From positions 574,921 through 638,920 of the forward strand of contig NZ_SHKS01000004.1 in NCBI RefSeq assembly GCF_004217285.1: DNA of 64,000 nucleotides, written 5' to 3'. Source of the stretch: Streptomyces sp. BK239 (GTDB taxonomy: Bacteria; Actinomycetota; Actinomycetes; Streptomycetales; Streptomycetaceae). A program made the position numbers and the translations under genes. Under the pieces are notes generated by a model. The model was not told the origin of the DNA, did not search any database, and saw only the letters and a list, made by a program, of their open reading frames with translations. Shown here piece after piece: positions 60,165 through 64,000 of this stretch (its first letter is position 1; the number at the start of each line of letters is the position of its first letter).

Positions 60165-62514
60165 TCTGGACATCGGCTGGGCCGTGCCCACCGAGTTCCC
60201 CGAAACCGGCTGGACCCGCGAGTCCATCGACCAGCACCTTGCCGAGGCCCGGGGCGAGATAACGGCCTGGGAGGACCCCGAGCAGATCCGGCTCGGCTTC
60301 GCGATGGCCGCCCCCCACCCGGAGGCCGTACGTGTCCTGGGCGACTGGTCGGCGGTCAACACCAACAACGTCGGGGTCCATACCCGTTTCGGCGAGGGCA
60401 AGGCCGGCACCCGGCGGCTGGAGAAGGAAGCCCTGGCCGTCCTAGCTGACCTTTACCACGGCGGAGCCCTCGACGGGCACCTGACCAGCGGCGCCAGCGA
60501 AGCGACCCTCGCCGCCCTGCGTATCGCCCGCAACCTGCTGCGTACCGACGGCCACCGGATACGCGTGCTCACCTCGGACCTGTGCCACGCCTCCGTCGCC
60601 AAAGCTGCCGAGATCCTCGACATCGACCTGGTACGCCTTCCCGCCGGGCCCACCTGGGCCCTGACCCGCGAACAAGTCCACAGGGCCGCCGATGAGGCCA
60701 TCGCGGCCGGAGATACCGGCATCATCGTGGTGGCCGCTGCCGGGTACTACAACAGCGGCTTCGCCGACCCCGTCGAAGAGATCGCCGCCGACCTGCGCGA
60801 CCTCGCCTTGCAGCGCCCCGAACAGGTCGGCTGCTTCCTGCACGTAGACGCTGCGCACGGCGGATTCGTCTTCCCCTTCACCGCCCCCGATCTGCCCTTC
60901 GACTTCCGCAGCCCCGGCGTGCACTCCATGGCCGTCGACCCTCACAAGGCCGGCCTCATGCCCTACGCGTGCGGGGCCCTGCTCGTCCGCAAGGGATTGC
61001 TCGAACACGTCACCCGCATCGACCCCCACACCCGGATCCCCGACGAGACCGTCCTGGGCTCCCGTCCCGGCGCCACCGCGGCTGCCCTGTGGGCCACCTT
61101 GCACACCCTGGGCCGCACTGGTTACACCGCCCTCACCACCCGCTGCCTCGAACGCCGCGACCAGCTCACCGCGGCCGTACAGGCCGCCGACCCCAGCGCC
61201 CTGCTGGTGCCCGCCCTGCACGCGCCCGTCGTCTCCGCCGCCTTCAGCCACCCCGGCGGACGGCTGCCGCCGGAGTTGTGCGAGCGCTACCGGCTCGTCC
61301 CCTTAACCCTCCCGGACCCCTGCGGGGACGGAAGGACACGCCTCTTCTACCACTTCTACGCCTCCGGCTCCCTGACCGAAACCCAGATCACCGCATTCGC
61401 CGACCACCTGGCCGATGCCATAGCCCAAGCTCGCGCGATTGCTTCCGACGGCCCTGGAAGCAGCCGGAGCATCACCTCCGAAGTGGTCGCGGACACCCGC
61501 ACCCACACCGACTGCTTCCGTCACTTCGTCGTCCACCCCGAAGGCCGCCGCGACCCGCAGATCTCGGGCTACTCCTTCCACACCTTCACCCACCGGCGCA
61601 CCACCGGCGAGCAGATACAGGACACTCGCTGGGGCCCGGCACGGGCCGGCGGCGACTTGTGGGTCTACGCCCCCGATCTGAAGAACCCCTTCGCCAACGA
61701 GCTGATGGGTGTACGCACCGAGCACTACTTCCTCGAAGTCCTCGACCTCCACCAGCAGCAGCTGTCCCTCGTCGGCGCGATCCACGCCACGATGCTGCTG
61801 CCCGGCTCCCTGCGCGTCCTGCTGAACTTCGAGCCGGACGGCACCTTCCGCTCCGCCGAGTACAAGGCACTCGGTGAGCAGGGAGCCGATGAACTGCAGA
61901 TCTTCCCCGACGCCATCACCGCCAAGATCGGCAAGTACGCAGCGGGATTCCTCCGCCCCCACAGCGACGACTACTCCTTCTCCATCGACACCTCGTCCGA
62001 GATCAGCGTGGCCCGCACCGAGACCGCCGCCGCACCCGTCGTCCTGACCGCCCGTCACAACGCCGATGTGCTGCTGCCCCGCCGCAGGCACCTTCGACGC
62101 GAGCAGTTCCGGCGCTTCCCGAACCGGTTCTTCGACACAGAACTGGCCATTGAGGCCGGCCAGACCTGGAAGGGCACCGCCTACCTGGCCGAACTCCTCG
62201 CCCCCACTGACATCGGCACCATCCTGGCGGCCCGCTCCGCCACCGCCGGACTGTGCACCGTGGACGGCAGGATCAGCGACAGCGGCCTGCACCTGGCACT
62301 CACCCCGCTGTCCGAGCCGAGGACCGAAGCCATCGAACTCTCCGCTCCCTTCGACCTCGGCCGGCATCTGCACGATGCCCTGCCCCGCCTGGACGTCCGA
62401 GATCCGCTACAGCTCGGCATCGAGCAGGTCGTCGAATTCGCCGAGCAGGTCCATGAGGTGTTCACGCGCGACGGGCTGCCCTCCGGCCTCGTCATCGCGG
62501 GAGCTGCCCAATGA
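60157..62514 (+). CDS. PLP-dependent decarboxylase with unrecognised C-terminal domain
   Basis: A 785-residue protein. Residues about 40-430 are a group II PLP decarboxylase-like domain of the MfnA/tyrosine-aspartate type: LTSGASEATLAALRIARNL, the substrate-side LHVDAAHGGFVFPF, and the cofactor Lys264 in MAVDPHKAGLMPY. Residues about 440-785 match nothing I know. They are beta-rich (GGDLWVYAPDLKNPFANELM, LNFEPDGTFRSAEYKAL, YSFSIDTSSEISVARTET) with a helical end (EQVVEFAEQVHEVFTRDG). Such a long fusion is unusual for this enzyme class. It overlaps the glycosyltransferase and kinase genes. Confidence 0.82.
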   Translation: MGDLDIGWAVPTEFPETGWTRESIDQHLAEARGEITAWEDPEQIRLGFAMAAPHPEAVRVLGDWSAVNTNNVGVHTRFGEGKAGTRRLEKEALAVLADLYHGGALDGHLTSGASEATLAALRIARNLLRTDGHRIRVLTSDLCHASVAKAAEILDIDLVRLPAGPTWALTREQVHRAADEAIAAGDTGIIVVAAAGYYNSGFADPVEEIAADLRDLALQRPEQVGCFLHVDAAHGGFVFPFTAPDLPFDFRSPGVHSMAVDPHKAGLMPYACGALLVRKGLLEHVTRIDPHTRIPDETVLGSRPGATAAALWATLHTLGRTGYTALTTRCLERRDQLTAAVQAADPSALLVPALHAPVVSAAFSHPGGRLPPELCERYRLVPLTLPDPCGDGRTRLFYHFYASGSLTETQITAFADHLADAIAQARAIASDGPGSSRSITSEVVADTRTHTDCFRHFVVHPEGRRDPQISGYSFHTFTHRRTTGEQIQDTRWGPARAGGDLWVYAPDLKNPFANELMGVRTEHYFLEVLDLHQQQLSLVGAIHATMLLPGSLRVLLNFEPDGTFRSAEYKALGEQGADELQIFPDAITAKIGKYAAGFLRPHSDDYSFSIDTSSEISVARTETAAAPVVLTARHNADVLLPRRRHLRREQFRRFPNRFFDTELAIEAGQTWKGTAYLAELLAPTDIGTILAARSATAGLCTVDGRISDSGLHLALTPLSEPRTEAIELSAPFDLGRHLHDALPRLDVRDPLQLGIEQVVEFAEQVHEVFTRDGLPSGLVIAGAAQ

Positions 62515-63389
62515 CCACAGCCGTCCTTGATCACGCCGCCGTCAGCCGTCTCCTCCCCGACGCGGGAACGCTCACCGCCCGGCCCTTGCCCCAGGGCCGC
62601 TTCAACACCTGCTGGCAACTGACCGGTGCCGGCCGCTCCTACCTCCTCAAGCTCAACGACCGTGAGGGCGAGGCCCATCTGCGTCAGATGGCCGCGGCCA
62701 TGAGCGACGCGGCAGCAAGCGGGGTCACGGTCCCGCAGGTCCTACGCGTGGGCACCGACCCGGACCTGGGCCCGTTCATGCTCCAGGAATGGCTTGACGG
62801 CCGCACCTTCACCGAAGCCCGCCAGGACGACGCCATCGGGACAAACCTGTGGCCGCGGCTGGGACACCAGATCGCCCTGCTGCACTCCACCCAGCCGGCC
62901 TCCCCCCTCACGGCGACACCGGCCTCCCGTGCCCGCCAGCTCTCCGACCTCGTCGACGCTCTTTGCCGACACCGGCTGATCCCCACCGCGCTCGCCGAGG
63001 CCACTCGCCGACGCGGTCTGCCGCTGGCCCAACAGCTCAGACATCAGGAGTGCGTGAATACCCATCAGGACATCCACCCGGATAACATCCTCATCCGACC
63101 CGGCGGCAAGATCGCCCTGCTCGACTTCGACCACGCCACCCCGGCGGAGGCCGCCAGCGACTTCGTCAAACTCGACCGCTGGTGCCTGCCCTCCGCCTCC
63201 GACCGGCAAGAGCTGCTGGACGCCTACTGGCAGCAACGCGGGGAGCCGGCCGACCCGTTGTTCGAGCAGCGCCTCGCCTTCCACCGCCTGGTCATCACCC
63301 TGTCGTACTTCCTGTACTGGCACGGCCGTGACCCCACCCAGCTCCCCGGGTGCATCACGGCCCTGCAAACCGAACTGGAGCGAACATGA
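62511..63389 (+). CDS. Aminoglycoside phosphotransferase (APH)-type kinase
   Basis: A 292-residue kinase-fold protein. The nucleotide-binding lobe has GRSYLLKLNDREGEAH near residue 43, with the ATP-contacting Lys. The catalytic loop is HQDIHPDNILIRP near residue 184, and the metal-binding Asp is in KIALLDFDHATPAEAA. APH-like enzymes phosphorylate small alcohols, choline, fructosamine or antibiotics. In this operon a sugar or amino-alcohol intermediate is a reasonable guess. It overlaps the neighbours by ATGA on both sides. Confidence 0.85.
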   Translation: MTTAVLDHAAVSRLLPDAGTLTARPLPQGRFNTCWQLTGAGRSYLLKLNDREGEAHLRQMAAAMSDAAASGVTVPQVLRVGTDPDLGPFMLQEWLDGRTFTEARQDDAIGTNLWPRLGHQIALLHSTQPASPLTATPASRARQLSDLVDALCRHRLIPTALAEATRRRGLPLAQQLRHQECVNTHQDIHPDNILIRPGGKIALLDFDHATPAEAASDFVKLDRWCLPSASDRQELLDAYWQQRGEPADPLFEQRLAFHRLVITLSYFLYWHGRDPTQLPGCITALQTELERT

Positions 63390-63892
63390 CTGCCAGCGAA
63401 ACCGCCACTGCCGCCCCGGCTGCACCGGTCAGCGGGCCCGGCGTCCAGGTCGTCGCCGCACTGCTGCGGCGCGGCGACCACATCGTCCTGGTCCAGGAAC
63501 AGCGTGACGGCAAGGAGATGTGGTCCATCCCCGGCGGCGGCGTCGAGCGCGGCGAACTCCTCGCCGAGGCTCTGGTCCGCGAGGTCAGGGAAGAGACCGG
63601 TCTAAACCTGACGACGGTGGGCCCACTGGCCTACCTCGTCAACACCACGACCGCCCGGTATCCCTCCACGGTGGTCGCGACCTTCGACTGCGCCGAGTGG
63701 GACGGCGAGATCGCGGTGCACGACCCGGACGGCAAAGTGACCGGCGCGGTCCTGCTGCCGCTGGACCAGGCGAAGTCCGTCCTGGCGTCCTCCAGTGCGA
63801 CCCGACCCGAGATCGAACCCCTGCTGGACTACCTCGACAGCCTCAGCGCCGGCCGCGTGTGGTCCTACCGGGACGACCAGCCCATCGAATAA
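63386..63892 (+). CDS. Nudix hydrolase
   Basis: A 168-residue single-domain protein from the ATG at 63386, overlapping the kinase stop. The Nudix box GGGVERGELLAEALVREV then REETGLN lies near residues 50-73 and is complete. The preceding DHIVLVQEQRDGKEMWSIPG is typical of NTP or sugar-nucleotide Nudix enzymes. It ends the overlapping operon and is followed by a stem-loop. Confidence 0.87.
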   Translation: MTASETATAAPAAPVSGPGVQVVAALLRRGDHIVLVQEQRDGKEMWSIPGGGVERGELLAEALVREVREETGLNLTTVGPLAYLVNTTTARYPSTVVATFDCAEWDGEIAVHDPDGKVTGAVLLPLDQAKSVLASSSATRPEIEPLLDYLDSLSAGRVWSYRDDQPIE

Positions 63893-63897
63893 CCGCG

Positions 63898-63917
63898 CCC
63901 GGGGCACCAGCCCCGGG
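63898..63917 (+). terminator. Stem-loop after the six-gene operon
   Basis: CCCGGGGC and GCCCCGGG form a perfect 8-bp stem with an ACCA loop, six bases after the Nudix stop and 17 bases before the next ATG. It may end or attenuate transcription into the next gene. Confidence 0.55.
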
Positions 63918-63934
63918 GGGCAGGGAGAGGACCT

Positions 63935-64000
63935 ATGACGCTCACCCGCGACCTCGACTCGACCACGGCCGCGCTCGACCCGCTCGGCGCCGACGCGGTG
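63935..64000 (+). CDS. Start of a further gene, cut by window edge
   Basis: The ATG at 63935 follows GGAGAGGA. Only 22 residues are visible (MTLTRDLDSTTAALDPLGAD...), too few to assign. The spacing suggests it continues the operon across the stem-loop. Confidence 0.5.
   Translation, partial: MTLTRDLDSTTAALDPLGADAV

Noticed and set aside
1..64000. tRNA genes or attachment sites that might mark an integrated element
   Set aside because: I looked for T-loop-like GTTCGA contexts and flanking direct repeats near the accessory parts and found none that fold as a tRNA.

Overview
This is a high-G+C actinobacterial chromosome segment, almost certainly Streptomyces. Nearly all reading frames show strong third-position G/C, and GTG starts and 4-base ATGA/GTGA gene overlaps are frequent. 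Streptomyces-type families are common: a TerD-domain protein, a conservon, WYL and XRE-TPR regulators, a DUF6415 protein and FxLD lanthipeptide machinery. I see no tRNA, rRNA or CRISPR array.

Left part, about 1-12.2 kb, reads as ordinary chromosome. It holds a partial MOSC protein, a Pro/Gln-rich protein, a two-domain TerD protein, an HpnB-like glycosyltransferase, a glutamate racemase-like enzyme, a membrane protein, apolipoprotein N-acyltransferase (lnt), a Nudix hydrolase, and a group of 3-hydroxybutyrate dehydrogenase, GAF/PucR-type regulator and MHS-family transporter.

Middle-left, about 12.2-22.2 kb, is a patchwork. It has gene remnants (a HIT protein, and a molybdopterin oxidoreductase spliced onto a ferritin-like gene), a coupled manA/SDR pair, a GyrI-like protein, an epoxide hydrolase divergent from a WYL regulator, another SDR, a 44-bp tandem repeat, a VOC protein and a DUF1877 protein.

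About 22.3-28.2 kb is accessory DNA. A STAND-type NTPase with TPR-like repeats overlaps a small helical protein, and the two share a short glycine-rich motif. This resembles NLR/effector pairs joined by amyloid signalling motifs. Two decayed transposases and short orphan genes lie next to it. From 28.2 to 33.5 kb come cutA, an XRE regulator divergent from an RsbW-like ATPase around three TTCCCCCT repeats, trmO, a second XRE-TPR regulator, and a DUF6415 gene leading into the conservon.

From 33.5 to 51.3 kb runs a conservon (sensor ATPase, roadblock, DUF742, GTPase), a GAF protein, an acyl-CoA dehydrogenase-like protein without a visible catalytic base, and a chain of overlapping small genes. 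These lead to an FxLD-class lanthipeptide locus: precursor, LanB glutamylation domain, LanC, a LanB-elimination/PIMT fusion, a helical protein, an ABC exporter and a second PIMT.

From 51.4 to 64 kb there are two tandem-Nudix proteins (two and three domains), a chimeric pseudogene, an ASCH-Nudix protein, a frame-damaged RsbW-like ATPase, a GNAT, and a tight six-gene operon. The operon encodes a UDP-galactopyranose-mutase-like flavoprotein, a dual-specificity phosphatase, a glycosyltransferase, a PLP decarboxylase with an unrecognised C-terminal half, an APH-type kinase and a Nudix hydrolase. It looks like a small-molecule pathway that I cannot name. A further gene starts at the right edge.
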